Of a stretch of 64,000 nt of DNA, positions 10,667-19,979 are shown piece by piece. Source of the DNA: Candidatus Nitrosacidococcus sp. I8 (lineage in GTDB: Bacteria > Pseudomonadota > Gammaproteobacteria > Nitrosococcales > Nitrosococcaceae); NCBI RefSeq assembly GCF_945836005.1, contig NZ_OX241534.1, positions 1,167,501 through 1,231,500 on the forward strand, in the 5' to 3' direction. The position numbers were made by a program, and so were the translations under genes. Under the pieces are notes generated by a model. The model was not told the DNA's origin, did not search any database, and was given only the letters and a program-made list of their open reading frames with translations. Within the stretch, counting starts at the first letter, position 1, and each line of letters starts with the position of its first letter.

Positions 10667-11737
10667 TTAACTGAACCGGTGAATTCTATCCTGTACTTGA
10701 CCGGCTAACTGCCCGCAGGCAGCTGCAATATCATCACCACGGGTTTTCCTTGTTACAGTAATAATCCCCTTTTTTAATAACACTTCTCTAAATGCATTAA
10801 TAACATCCATACTAGAGCGCTGATACAAACTATTTGTAAAAGGGTTGAAGGGAATTAGATTTACCTTAGCTGGAAGATCTTTTAACAGCTTTACAAGCTG
10901 CTGGGCATGGCGAGGAGAATCATTTACTCCTGCTAACATAACATATTCAAAGGTAATAACTCGTTTGTTATTCCCAATAACATAGCGATGACATGCAGCA
11001 AGTAATTCTTGTAAGGGATACTGTTTATTTATAGGAACAAGTATATCTCGTAATTTATCATCAGATGCATGAAGGGAAACGGCTAAACTAACAGGGCAAG
11101 CTACCCGTAATCGATCGATTCCAGGTACCATACCTGCCGTACTTAAAGTGACACGCCGCCAAGATAGCCCATAAGAAAAATCATCCAGCATAAGATTCAT
11201 AGCAGTCACTACATTATTAAAATTAGCAAGTGGCTCTCCCATACCCATCATTACTACATTAGTAATTGCTTGAAAACCAGTTTTAGACTGTTTTAATGAT
11301 TCATTTGCTAGCCATAATTGACCAATAATTTCAGAAGTTCGTAAATTACGATTAAATCCTTGTTTCCCTGTAGCACAGAAAGAACAATTTAAAATACACC
11401 CTACTTGAGAAGAAACGCAAAGTGTTCCTCGGCTTTCCTCAGGAATAAAAACAGTCTCGATACAATTTCCGCAAGATAAACGCAGTAACCATTTACGAGT
11501 TCCATCCGCTGAATCATACTGATGTTCTATTTTAGGAAGAGCTGTAACGGTATATTCTGCTAACTTTTCCCGTAAAGACTTGCTTAGATCTGTCATCTGA
11601 CTATAGTCAGTGACAAAGCGTTGATGTATCCAATTGAGTACTTGGCGAGCACGAAAAGGTTTCTCACCAAAATTTATAAAAAAAGACTCCAGCTTTACCC
11701 GATCTAAATCGAAAATATTAACTGGATTAGTAGCCAC
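10667..11737 (-). CDS. rlmN: Dual-specificity 23S rRNA/tRNA adenine-C2 methyltransferase
   Basis: RlmN is a radical SAM enzyme that methylates A2503 of 23S rRNA and A37 of some tRNAs. The radical-SAM cluster motif CxxxCxxC is seen in [18 protein letters not shown]-terminal CG motif (AACGQLAGQ) supplies the methyl-carrying cysteine. The expected [13 protein letters not shown] and [11 protein letters not shown] motifs are present. 356 residues; GTG start. It sits between ndk and pilF as in many gammaproteobacteria. Confidence 0.96.
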   Translation of the reverse strand: MATNPVNIFDLDRVKLESFFINFGEKPFRARQVLNWIHQRFVTDYSQMTDLSKSLREKLAEYTVTALPKIEHQYDSADGTRKWLLRLSCGNCIETVFIPEESRGTLCVSSQVGCILNCSFCATGKQGFNRNLRTSEIIGQLWLANESLKQSKTGFQAITNVVMMGMGEPLANFNNVVTAMNLMLDDFSYGLSWRRVTLSTAGMVPGIDRLRVACPVSLAVSLHASDDKLRDILVPINKQYPLQELLAACHRYVIGNNKRVITFEYVMLAGVNDSPRHAQQLVKLLKDLPAKVNLIPFNPFTNSLYQRSSMDVINAFREVLLKKGIITVTRKTRGDDIAAACGQLAGQVQDRIHRFS

Positions 11738-11750
11738 AATCGTTTAAAAA

Positions 11751-12179
11751 CTAAGTTCTACAGCAAATTTCTTCTGGCTTAAAAAAGAATTCAATTTCTA
11801 CTCTGGCTGTATCTGACCCATCAGAGCCATGAACTGCATTTGCATCGATACTTTCTGCAAAATCTGCTCGAATAGTGCCAAGTGCTGCCTCTTTAGGATT
11901 AGTTGCCCCCATGATCTCTCTATTTTTAGCAATAGCACTTTCCCCTTCAATCACTTGTACTATAATAGGGCCGGAAATCATAAATTCTACAAGATCACTA
12001 TAAAATGGACGGTGAGCATGTACAATGTAAAATTGTTGTGCTTGATCCCTACTGAGCTGAAGCATTCGCATTGCTACAATTCTAAGACCAGCTTTTTCAA
12101 AGCGAGCATCAATTTCTCCGATCACATTTTTTGCAACAGCATCTGGTTTTATAATAGAAAGCGTGCGTTCAATTGCCAT
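11751..12179 (-). CDS. ndk: Nucleoside diphosphate kinase
   Basis: Ndk balances nucleoside triphosphate pools through a phosphohistidine intermediate. The chain from the ATG at 12179 is 142 residues, the normal length, and starts with [15 protein letters not shown], the family N-terminus. The active-site histidine is in NAVHGSDG. The open frame extends 31 codons upstream, but that part has no family similarity and I exclude it. Ndk heads the ndk-rlmN-pilF-hisS-pgi series and is divergent from proS. Confidence 0.96.
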   Translation of the reverse strand: MAIERTLSIIKPDAVAKNVIGEIDARFEKAGLRIVAMRMLQLSRDQAQQFYIVHAHRPFYSDLVEFMISGPIIVQVIEGESAIAKNREIMGATNPKEAALGTIRADFAESIDANAVHGSDGSDTARVEIEFFFKPEEICCRT

Positions 12180-12325
12180 TATGTAAAACACTCCATTAAA
12201 CTTAAATACTTCATTATGCTTTTTAAAAAAACATAAAAATGATACCACTATCACTAAACGTAATGATAGCACGGCAGTAAATACATAATGAAATCAACAA
12301 AAGGATTTAATTTTATTTAAAAATT

Positions 12326-14050
12326 ATGAGAGCTTCCCAATACTTACTTTCAACTACTCGTGAAATTCCTGCTGATGCAGAAATTATTAGCCATCAACTG
12401 ATGCTTAGGGGAGGTTTTATTCGCCGCCTTGCAGGAGGAGTCTATACTTGGCTACCTCTAGGATTAAGAGTATTACGTAAAGTTGAAAATATTATCCGTG
12501 AAGAGATGAATCGGATAGGTGCTCAAGAAGTGCTTATGCCTGCCGTGCAGCCAGCTGAGCTTTGGCAGGAAACAGGCAGATGGGAGCAATATGGACCTGA
12601 ACTACTAAGGTTAATCGATCGACATCAACGGCACTTTTGCTTTGGTCCTACCCACGAAGAGATTATTACTGATCTGGCACGTCAAGAGTTAAAAAGCTAT
12701 AAACAATTACCTGTGCTTTTTTATCAAATTCAAACTAAATTTCGAGATGAGATTAGACCCAGATTTGGTATTATGCGTGCTCGGGAATTTTTAATGAAAG
12801 ATGCTTATTCCTTTCATTTAAATCAAGAATCATTAGATCATATCTACCAACAAATGTATGAGACCTATACTCGCATTTTTACTAAAATTGGTTTAAATTT
12901 CCGAGCAGTCCAAGCAGATACTGGATCTATTGGTGGCAATACTTCTCATGAATTTCATGTCCTTGCTGACTCTGGTGAAGATGCTATTGCTATCTCAAAT
13001 GAAAGTGATTATGCAGCTAATGTTGAATTAGCAGAGGCATTACCTTCTTCAAATTTAGAAAATACCTTGCTTAAGGAGAATTTAATTTTAGTTGATACAC
13101 CAAATCAATGCACAATCGAAGAGTTAAGCCAATTCCTAAATGTTTCCCCAAAGCAGTGTCTCAAAACATTATTAGTACATGGAATCGATAGCCCATTAGT
13201 TGCTTTAGTGCTTCGAGGTGATCATGATCTGAATGAAATCAAGGCACAAAAACTCCCTCAAATTGCTAACCCCTTAAAATTTGCTACTTCAGAAGAAATA
13301 TGGGACGTATGCCAAACTAAAATAGGATCTATAGGTCCTATAAACTTAAATATTCCTATTATTGCAGACCATAGTGCAGCAGCATTAATCAATTTTATAT
13401 GTGGTGCCAATATAAAAGATAAGCACTTTACTGGAGCAAATTGGGATCGGGATTTACCTAAGCCTGTTACTGCTGATATTCGTAATGTGGTTGATATGGA
13501 TTCGAGCCCTGATGGAAAAGGATATTTATCTATTACTCGAGGGATAGAAGTAGGCCATATTTTTCAGTTAGGCAATAAATATACCCAAGCTATGGATGTG
13601 TCAGTACTCGATGAAACTGGGCATGCTATAGGTCTTACTATGGGCTGCTATGGCATCGGAGTATCTCGAATAGTCGCTGCTACTATTGAACAAAATTATG
13701 ATGATTATGGAATTATTTGGCCTTCTGCAATTGCTCCTTTTCAGCTAGCTTTAATTCCTATCAATAGGCATAAATCAGATCAAGTAAAAGAAACAGCAGA
13801 TAGATTATATATAGAACTTCAAGATGCTGGTTTTGATGTCTTGCTAGATGATCGTGAATTACGGCCAGGGGTTATGTTTGCTGATATGGATTTAATTGGT
13901 ATCCCCTATCGTTTAATTATCAGCGAACGAGGACTAGAATCTGGTACTGTAGAGTATAAGGGAAGGCAAGATAAAGAAAGTACTCAAATAAAGCTAACTG
14001 ATTTAACTTCAGTACTTAAAACACACTTAAATCTAAACTACTCGTCTTAA
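12326..14050 (+). CDS. proS: Prolyl-tRNA synthetase (bacterial type)
   Basis: Class II synthetase of the long bacterial type with an editing (INS) domain. The first 200 residues carry the class II core ([51 protein letters not shown]). The editing domain spans roughly 225-390, and motif 3 ([17 protein letters not shown]) and the anticodon-binding domain follow. 574 residues, full length. The gene is monocistronic: its own hairpin terminator lies 26 bases after the stop codon. Confidence 0.97.
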   Translation: MRASQYLLSTTREIPADAEIISHQLMLRGGFIRRLAGGVYTWLPLGLRVLRKVENIIREEMNRIGAQEVLMPAVQPAELWQETGRWEQYGPELLRLIDRHQRHFCFGPTHEEIITDLARQELKSYKQLPVLFYQIQTKFRDEIRPRFGIMRAREFLMKDAYSFHLNQESLDHIYQQMYETYTRIFTKIGLNFRAVQADTGSIGGNTSHEFHVLADSGEDAIAISNESDYAANVELAEALPSSNLENTLLKENLILVDTPNQCTIEELSQFLNVSPKQCLKTLLVHGIDSPLVALVLRGDHDLNEIKAQKLPQIANPLKFATSEEIWDVCQTKIGSIGPINLNIPIIADHSAAALINFICGANIKDKHFTGANWDRDLPKPVTADIRNVVDMDSSPDGKGYLSITRGIEVGHIFQLGNKYTQAMDVSVLDETGHAIGLTMGCYGIGVSRIVAATIEQNYDDYGIIWPSAIAPFQLALIPINRHKSDQVKETADRLYIELQDAGFDVLLDDRELRPGVMFADMDLIGIPYRLIISERGLESGTVEYKGRQDKESTQIKLTDLTSVLKTHLNLNYSS

Positions 14051-14075
14051 TAAATAATCAACGCTTATAAAAAAC

Positions 14076-14104
14076 AAAAACCCCAGGATGCCCCGGGGTT
14101 TTTT
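14076..14104. terminator. Rho-independent terminator between proS and cycB
   Basis: AAAAACCCC (14076-14084) pairs with GGGGTTTTT (from 14095), followed by a run of T on the plus strand; the complementary A run on the left gives a T run on the minus strand. It therefore fits a bidirectional terminator serving proS and the convergent cycB end. Confidence 0.88.
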
Positions 14105-14147
14105 ATTCCTAACTTGCTAGGAAACAAACTAGCATATAGCTTATTTC

Positions 14148-14795
14148 CTAATAGCGATCATCCTGAGGATATTTATCTGTCCAATCAATAGGCTTATCCA
14201 TAATCACCATTTTACCTTGCTTCTTACTTTCATTCAGATCGGTAAACTTCACGTGTTTATGCACAAGATTTTGATGGCAATCAATACAGGTCCATCCTTG
14301 CTTTAATTTTTTGTGAGCTTTTTGCCCAGATTTCGGCACAGGTTGTGGATTCACATGGCAGCTTTTACAGGTAAGACTATCCCAGTTTTTGATATTCATA
14401 CGTGCATGTTGTGCCATTTCTTGGCGACGCTCATCGAATTTATCAATCGTAGAATAATCTTCAAAAATTTCCAGATAGAGCTCTCTAGCACCATCAACCA
14501 CATGAGTAGCCACTGCCTTATGGAAATTAGATAACCCACGAGGAATATGGCAATCTTTACAACCTGGATCTAATCCATAGGATCCATAATGCGGAGATTC
14601 CTTTAACTCCTTATAAGGATAGGACATGGAATGACAACTGGTACAAAAAGTAGTTGTTGATAGTGCTGCCTCTCCACCAAAAACCACAATAAGTAAAGCA
14701 AGTAGGCTTCCTGCACCAATTAATACAGGCCGCCAATTTACTTCAAGATATTCACGAATGGCTTGCCACCATTGCGTTAACTTAGACAACAACAT
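14148..14795 (-). CDS. cycB: Tetrahaem membrane cytochrome cM552 (NapC/NirT family)
   Basis: This 215-residue protein has one N-terminal membrane anchor (about residues 22-42) and four CxxCH haem sites: CTSCH at 51, CKDCH at 79, CKSCH at 143 and CIDCH at 170. That architecture is the NapC/NirT quinone-interacting family. Next to hao it corresponds to cM552, thought to pass electrons from hydroxylamine oxidation into the quinone pool. An AAGGAG site lies 9 bases before the ATG. In described ammonia oxidisers cycA (c554) normally precedes cycB; here only about 246 non-coding bases separate it from haoB. Confidence 0.92.
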   Translation of the reverse strand: MLLSKLTQWWQAIREYLEVNWRPVLIGAGSLLALLIVVFGGEAALSTTTFCTSCHSMSYPYKELKESPHYGSYGLDPGCKDCHIPRGLSNFHKAVATHVVDGARELYLEIFEDYSTIDKFDERRQEMAQHARMNIKNWDSLTCKSCHVNPQPVPKSGQKAHKKLKQGWTCIDCHQNLVHKHVKFTDLNESKKQGKMVIMDKPIDWTDKYPQDDRY

Positions 14796-15041
14796 AGCTA
14801 TTTACTCCTTGGGCGATATAGTGTGTTCTTACACCTCTTATAGATTAGATAGGGATAAACCATACAAAAATATATTTATTACCTCTTACTTAAAACGTTT
14901 TATATTGTTTTATCACTAACACACTACAAAAATTGTTTATAAATTTTAACCTAGATTAATTGCTTAGACTTAAAGCGTATACTCATCAGCTTAAAGTAAT
15001 CACTCAACAATAAGAATATAGAATATCCAACATAGGACTTC
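14796..15041 (-). other. Non-coding gap where cycA is expected
   Basis: The gap between the haoB stop codon and the cycB start is 246 bases, very AT-rich, with stops in all frames. It holds no CxxCH-coding sequence. A c554 gene would need about 700 bases. It may contain a promoter for cycB (a TTGTAT box on the minus strand some 80 bases before the start), but no clear terminator was seen. Confidence 0.75.
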
Positions 15042-16097
15042 TTACTTGTTGCTATCCATAGGCAAGGAATACACCCAATAACCTCCATACTGAGCAAGAA
15101 GGCGAAGCTCTTTGAGTTTCGCTGGATTTGAAGAGTTAAAAGGTAGCATTTTTGCTATCAAAGTATCTTTGGAAGAATTATCAGTGAGAAAATAGGCGCG
15201 AATAACATCTTTATCCAACCGTTCCACTAAATAAGATGTATAACCATTTTTCTCTACCCACTCTTTTACGTGGGGAATTAATGCATGGGTTTGTCCTTGA
15301 TTAGGAAAATCCTTAAACCCTATACCTAGTCGATTTGGTTCCATGATTCCCATTTTGTATATATCAGAATAGTGGACCACAATATATACATCTTTATTCT
15401 TAGTAAAGCTTCTTAGCATAGAAACTCCTGTAGTTTCATCAGCTAAAAAAGCGTCTACTAGATCACCTAGCTGCTTTCTTTCCTTATTTGAGTCGCTTAC
15501 TTGCCAAAACTCATTTTCAAACTTCCTAATTCCTTCCGATTGATTAGCCCACGGACTAGGTATAATAATCGGTTCATCCATATTTTCATGGAATAAAGTA
15601 TTTGCACCTGTTAATAGGTTAAGGCGATGAGAAGTATCCCACCAACTTAATACCATTCCTGTCTTAGGAACATGTTGAATTACAGCTTGAGCTAAATCAT
15701 TTAGATCCTTAGCTCCACTTGTAATAGTGATGATTGGTTCTCTAAGATTATTTTTCCATAAAAGCAGTACGGGTGAATCTTTTTTATCTCTAGTGCCAGT
15801 GTAAAACTCTGCTAGGGGTGTTTTTTGAACCTTCTCTGCAATTAATTCATATTTAAGAATACTAATCCCTAGATTCTTATAGTTTTTAAGATCTTCTAAA
15901 TCTGAAAAATCTTCAATTTTTCCTTCTGCTACTTTTTGATATTGATAGGGAGCACCTTCACCACTAGTAGAGTGAAGTAATGACCACCCAAGCCAAATAA
16001 GGAGGAAAAGCCCCCCTGCTATTAGGATACTCCCAATAAGCAGAGGTGCTTTATATACTCCTGAAAGTGATGGTATAGCTTTATTCGCTACAGACAC
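15042..16097 (-). CDS. haoB: HaoB (conserved partner of hydroxylamine oxidoreductase)
   Basis: HaoB (orf2 of hao clusters) follows haoA in ammonia oxidisers; its biochemical role is not established. The 351-residue chain has one strong membrane helix near the N-terminus (about residues 18-42, LLIGSILIAGGLFLLIWLGW) and a large soluble part, presumably periplasmic, with no haem motif. It starts with GTG 6 bases after the haoA stop; the AGG in the haoA stop region can serve as ribosome site, so translation is probably coupled. Assignment rests on position, topology and length. Confidence 0.85.
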   Translation of the reverse strand: MSVANKAIPSLSGVYKAPLLIGSILIAGGLFLLIWLGWSLLHSTSGEGAPYQYQKVAEGKIEDFSDLEDLKNYKNLGISILKYELIAEKVQKTPLAEFYTGTRDKKDSPVLLLWKNNLREPIITITSGAKDLNDLAQAVIQHVPKTGMVLSWWDTSHRLNLLTGANTLFHENMDEPIIIPSPWANQSEGIRKFENEFWQVSDSNKERKQLGDLVDAFLADETTGVSMLRSFTKNKDVYIVVHYSDIYKMGIMEPNRLGIGFKDFPNQGQTHALIPHVKEWVEKNGYTSYLVERLDKDVIRAYFLTDNSSKDTLIAKMLPFNSSNPAKLKELRLLAQYGGYWVYSLPMDSNK

Positions 16098-16103
16098 AAA
16101 ATA

Positions 16104-17852
16104 TTAACCTTCTGCTTTCTGTTTACGACGCCAAGCCACTAACCCTAAACCTACAAGCACCATACCACTTCCCAAGCCGCCTACTGTTGCTTGTTTTACT
16201 TTACTATCTAACTCTAACAAGCTTGCAGTTTTTAATTTACCAACGGTAGCTTCTAAAGAAGCAACTTGAGATTTTAATTTAGCAAAATCTCTCAGCTTGG
16301 TATTTTCAGTTTGAATTTCAGTGTAGTGTTGTATCAAAGGTGCCCAACCCCAAGTATAGGTAAATCCACCTGGGAAAGCATGGAAAAGCCCTTTATAGTT
16401 TTGGAGTAAATCTTGTTCCCACAGCTTAGAATAAGCTAACTCAACAGTTGTTGGATTATTATCCTTAGCCATAAAGAGTTGGAAGAATTCACCAGGACCA
16501 TCTTTTTCCGGTTTTGGTGGTGCTGGACGATTGGTAGTTTGACCAGGTAATAATTTATCCTTGTATAAGGCTTCCATTATTCCTTTTACTTCCATCTGCT
16601 TCTTAAGCCCAGAAATCGTGCCATTATCTGAGAATGTTAAATAGCTTTCAGCAAACTTCTTAGAATGGCAATTTCTACAGGTATCTACCCAATCATCCCT
16701 ACGTTCTTTGTACCATGGATGCTCAAGATTATTAGCAATGCCTTCTTGAGGGTTAAATGCCCAACGGACTTTCCGTACTAAATTATGAGCAAATTTACCT
16801 TTATATTCCATGTGGCAGAAAGCACAGGTGGCTGCAGTTTGTTTATTGTCGCTAATAGCACGCTCAAGGGGCACTTCCCAATCCCATTCACTGCCATGAG
16901 TTTCATATACTGCACCATGTTTAGACATCATGTAGTTTTCAAACTCATTATGATCTGCACCATTGTGACAATAGGCGCATGCTTCTGGTTTACGTGCTTC
17001 TGCAGATGAGAATTGATGACGAGTATGGCAGGTATCGCAGCGATTTTGGTTAATATGGCACATGGTACAACCATCTGCAATTTCCCGATCCTCCATTGCT
17101 GCCCAAGTGGCTAACTCCACATTTGCTTGATAATCTAAAGCATGAGAAGGGCGACCTGGCGGCCAAATAGGATCAATTTTTTTCCCATGCACATCAGTGT
17201 CAGGCCAAGTAAGCGTATCACGCTCTGCCTCTCTTTCAGCAAACTCTGTTAAGTGACAAGCACCACAAGCTGCTGCATCAGGAAGTCTTAAATCTTCTTT
17301 GTGGCTACCCTTTTGAACACCAACACCCATATGGCAATCAATACAAGAAACTTCTTTAAGTTCTTCTGCTTCTCCAAGCTTCCCTAAAGAGCGAAGATTA
17401 GTTTCTACTTTTTTAATGAGTTCTTTTTTGTAATAGCGGGAATCATCCTTAGTGAGTTTACGAATCTCATCTAAATTAGCATGCACGCTTTGTTTCCAAG
17501 AATGAACCCAACCACGAGTCTCATCCTTATGGCATTTTATACACTCTTCTCTGGTAGCAACTTTTGCTGGAGCCCGTGGTGGTTTATAGTAGCTATCAGG
17601 ATCCAAATATTGCATGAATGGAAGTGGAGACCAATACTCAGCGTATTTACCTTCCCCATGACCTTGTTTTGGATCATAATACCGCTTGGTAATTGCTTCA
17701 TATAATGTTTTAGGTGAAGCTCCTTGATCTACTCCTAAAGCTTTGTAAAGCTCTACAGGAATTTCGGCATTTGCACTTCCCGCAAATAATAGACCCATGC
17801 CTATCATTGCAGCCACAGCTTGCAAAAGCCTTTTAATTATATTCTTACTCAT
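16104..17852 (-). CDS. haoA: Hydroxylamine oxidoreductase (octahaem)
   Basis: HAO oxidises hydroxylamine in the periplasm, the second step of ammonia oxidation. From the ATG at 17852 the chain is 582 residues with a Sec signal peptide ending ANA (about residue 29) and eight CxxCH motifs at 104, 170, 196, 262, 272, 292, 343 and 392. The Tyr in GGFTYTWGW (Tyr499) is the likely cross-link to the neighbouring subunit's P460 haem, judged by position against known HAO. A C-terminal helix (about 558-574) followed by RRKQK is a membrane anchor. AGAGGT sits 6 bases before this ATG; the upstream GTG in the same frame lacks such a site. Confidence 0.97.
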   Translation of the reverse strand: MSKNIIKRLLQAVAAMIGMGLLFAGSANAEIPVELYKALGVDQGASPKTLYEAITKRYYDPKQGHGEGKYAEYWSPLPFMQYLDPDSYYKPPRAPAKVATREECIKCHKDETRGWVHSWKQSVHANLDEIRKLTKDDSRYYKKELIKKVETNLRSLGKLGEAEELKEVSCIDCHMGVGVQKGSHKEDLRLPDAAACGACHLTEFAEREAERDTLTWPDTDVHGKKIDPIWPPGRPSHALDYQANVELATWAAMEDREIADGCTMCHINQNRCDTCHTRHQFSSAEARKPEACAYCHNGADHNEFENYMMSKHGAVYETHGSEWDWEVPLERAISDNKQTAATCAFCHMEYKGKFAHNLVRKVRWAFNPQEGIANNLEHPWYKERRDDWVDTCRNCHSKKFAESYLTFSDNGTISGLKKQMEVKGIMEALYKDKLLPGQTTNRPAPPKPEKDGPGEFFQLFMAKDNNPTTVELAYSKLWEQDLLQNYKGLFHAFPGGFTYTWGWAPLIQHYTEIQTENTKLRDFAKLKSQVASLEATVGKLKTASLLELDSKVKQATVGGLGSGMVLVGLGLVAWRRKQKAEG

Positions 17853-17862
17853 ATATTGACCT

Positions 17863-17883
17863 CTAAATTGCACTGTCACTCAT
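17863..17883 (-). CDS. Six-codon leader mini-ORF before haoA
   Basis: Upstream of haoA, ATG AGT GAC AGT GCA ATT TAG is preceded by a strong GGGAGGTC ribosome site at good spacing. Its TAG stop is embedded in the Shine-Dalgarno region (TAGAGGTC) of haoA. The two starts look duplicated: GAGGTCAAT, then ATGAGT, occurs in both. Translation is plausible but unproven; it could couple to or buffer initiation of haoA. Confidence 0.45.
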   Translation of the reverse strand: MSDSAI

Positions 17884-18166
17884 AATTGACCTCCCTCGCA
17901 CATGAATTCTCGAGGTATAAAACACTTATTTTAGATTTTAATGGTAAAGCACTGCTTGAAAAGCGAGGAGACCACAAAATCAGAATATTATTACAAGATA
18001 GTATCTACAATAGCGGCGATCAAATGGCTATTGTAACAGCCGTAAAAAATGATTAAGAACCCCATCTACGGCCTATATTTGTAACTGGCATCAGTATAGC
18101 AATAAAAGCAGGATTTCCACAAAACTATATCGCATATTAAAGATAAATTTATGTTACTAATACATA
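17884..18166. promoter_or_regulatory. Divergent haoA / MocR-regulator control region
   Basis: These 283 bases separate haoA (minus) from the MocR-type regulator (plus). They must hold both promoters, but I cannot name convincing -35/-10 pairs. A perfect inverted repeat TACAATAGC (18006-18014) / GCTATTGTA (18027-18035), 12 bases apart, is the only strong symmetry and could be an operator or the stem of a hairpin. Confidence 0.5.
18006..18035. repeat. 9-bp perfect inverted repeat, possible operator
   Basis: TACAATAGC and GCTATTGTA flank GGCGATCAAATG. It lies midway between two divergent genes, as expected for an operator of the adjacent GntR/MocR regulator, though MocR sites are often direct repeats. 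No T run follows on either strand, which speaks against a terminator. Confidence 0.45.
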
Positions 18167-19702
18167 ATGATATATAAAAGTAGTAAAGAATTAAGTATAA
18201 ACACTAGTAGCCATAGTATGCAGATTCCTTTAAAGCTAAAGCGCAGAGGCCACCAAACACTACAAAATCAGCTTTTTGATCAAATTCGTAATCTGATCCT
18301 AAGTGGAAAATTAAGACCGGGAATGGTGATGCCTGCTAGTCGTATTTTAAGTGAACAACTAGGTATTTCTCGCAACACTGTTATGCTTGCTTATGAACGA
18401 TTGATTACTGAGGATTATTTACAAACTCAAAAAGCAGCAGGTACTTACGTGAATTTAAATCTTCCTATAGATTCTGTAGTCCTAAAAACACCAAGTCAAT
18501 CCTCAAAAATATCTACTAAAATATATGAAAAAAGACACCCAGTATTATTTAAAGGACGAGCTCCGAGACTAACTAACATAGAGCGAAATAAAATTGATAT
18601 TGATTTTAAAGTAGGCCGATTAGATCCTCACTCCTTTCCTATCAAGATTTGGCGACGCTTAATTTTGAAGCATTTAGATAAAGGTAGTGGAAATATTACT
18701 GAATATCGTGATCCTACTGGGTTGATGACTTTAAGAAGGGCTATTGTCAATCATCTAGGTCCTGCCCGAGGGATTTCTGTTAGCCCAGATCAAATTATTG
18801 TAGTGAGCGGTAGCCAGCAAGCTTTAAACATTATTGCCCGGTTATTAATCAACCAAGACAGTATTGTGGTTACTGAATGCCCTTGTTATCAGGGAGCGAT
18901 ATATGTATTTGAAAGTTATGGTGCAAAATTTTGCCCTATTCCAGTTGATCACCATGGATTACAGACAGAAAAACTCCCTAATACAACGGTAAGCTTAGCT
19001 TATGTCACCCCTTCTCATCAGTATCCTTTAGGTGCTACCTTATCCTTAAAACGTAGAGTCCAATTATTAGATTGGGCGGGAGAAACGGGGGCTTATTTAA
19101 TAGAGGATGACTATGATAGCGATTTTCGCCATAATGGCTCCCCATTGACTGCCTTAGCTGGTTTAGATCCCTATGGCTGCGTTATTTACATGGGAACAGT
19201 TTCTAAATCTATTGGTGCAGGACTTCGGTTAGGTTATTTAGTGCTTCCAGAGATATTAGTAACACCCGCAAAGATAGTAAAAGCTCTTTTAGATAATGGT
19301 AATCCATGGCTCGATCAAGCAGTATTGGCTGATTTTATTGAAAATGGAAGCTATGCAAGGCATTTGCGTCAAATACGACGTATTTATCTTCGTCGTAGAG
19401 ATTGCCTTATTGCAGCTTTAAAATCCCATTTTGGTAAAGTATCTCTATCAGGACTAGGTGGAGGGATGCATATCGTATGGCATTTACCCTCTCACTTTCC
19501 TACAGCTGCTGAAATGCAAGAGGTTGCTCAACAAATAGGAGTAGGTATCTATACCTTAGAAAAAGGAGGAGCCCATGATTTTGGGTATCAGGAATATAGT
19601 AAGCATACTCTAGTACTTGGATATTCCTCTCTCGATGAGGCTCAAATTCAAGAAGGTATAAATCGGGTTGCTAAATCCATTTCAGTAAAACTAAATCCTT
19701 AA
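18167..19702 (+). CDS. MocR/PdxR-type GntR regulator with aminotransferase domain
   Basis: The 511-residue protein has a GntR winged helix at about 30-97 (LFDQIRNLILSGKLRPGMVMPASRILSEQLGISRNTV) joined to a fold-type I aminotransferase domain. The domain keeps the PLP-site features YLIEDDYDSDFRH and the lysine of YMGTVSKSIGAGLRLGY. MocR proteins sense PLP or amino-compounds and often regulate a neighbour. The divergent neighbour is haoA and the next gene codes for cytochrome P460, so a link to nitrogen metabolism is possible but only inferred from position. Confidence 0.9.
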   Translation: MIYKSSKELSINTSSHSMQIPLKLKRRGHQTLQNQLFDQIRNLILSGKLRPGMVMPASRILSEQLGISRNTVMLAYERLITEDYLQTQKAAGTYVNLNLPIDSVVLKTPSQSSKISTKIYEKRHPVLFKGRAPRLTNIERNKIDIDFKVGRLDPHSFPIKIWRRLILKHLDKGSGNITEYRDPTGLMTLRRAIVNHLGPARGISVSPDQIIVVSGSQQALNIIARLLINQDSIVVTECPCYQGAIYVFESYGAKFCPIPVDHHGLQTEKLPNTTVSLAYVTPSHQYPLGATLSLKRRVQLLDWAGETGAYLIEDDYDSDFRHNGSPLTALAGLDPYGCVIYMGTVSKSIGAGLRLGYLVLPEILVTPAKIVKALLDNGNPWLDQAVLADFIENGSYARHLRQIRRIYLRRRDCLIAALKSHFGKVSLSGLGGGMHIVWHLPSHFPTAAEMQEVAQQIGVGIYTLEKGGAHDFGYQEYSKHTLVLGYSSLDEAQIQEGINRVAKSISVKLNP

Positions 19703-19979
19703 AACCTAATAGGATAATTTAAATTTCTTTTTTAGGCATATTTTGGAGCTCCTTAATAGGAGCACTAGCTAATGGATTCGCCAGCAATAGCAAGAGTATT
19801 ATCGTACCCTATATTACCTATATTTGTTTCTGTAAGATTTTTAATTACTTTTTTATACACTCAAACATGTAGGAAACTTATAATAAATTGCTTAGATAGG
19901 TTATATTTTTATAGCTCTATATAGTTAATAGTTATTCGTGGAAAACAGAATAGTAAGATCTTTTAAAAGGTAGTCTTAA
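19703..19979. other. Intergenic region before cytochrome P460 gene
   Basis: 277 AT-rich bases without a credible gene. A small hairpin, GCTCCT-TAAT-AGGAGC, lies shortly after the regulator's stop codon (around 19748-19763) but lacks a T run. The promoter of the cytochrome P460 gene should be here; no consensus boxes stand out. AAAAGG about 10 bases before the ATG is the ribosome site. Confidence 0.5.

Noticed and set aside
11829-12236. 135-residue plus-strand ORF opposite ndk
   Set aside because: Shadow of ndk: antisense frame rich in Cys, Phe and Ser with no domain; ndk is certain on the other strand.
12180-12272. 31-residue N-terminal extension of Ndk
   Set aside because: Hydrophobic, basic sequence without family similarity; the normal Ndk N-terminus begins at 12179.
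17853-17879. GTG start for haoA nine codons upstream
   Set aside because: The ATG at 17852 has AGAGGT at proper distance and a normal signal peptide follows it; the extension would run over the ribosome site and mini-ORF.
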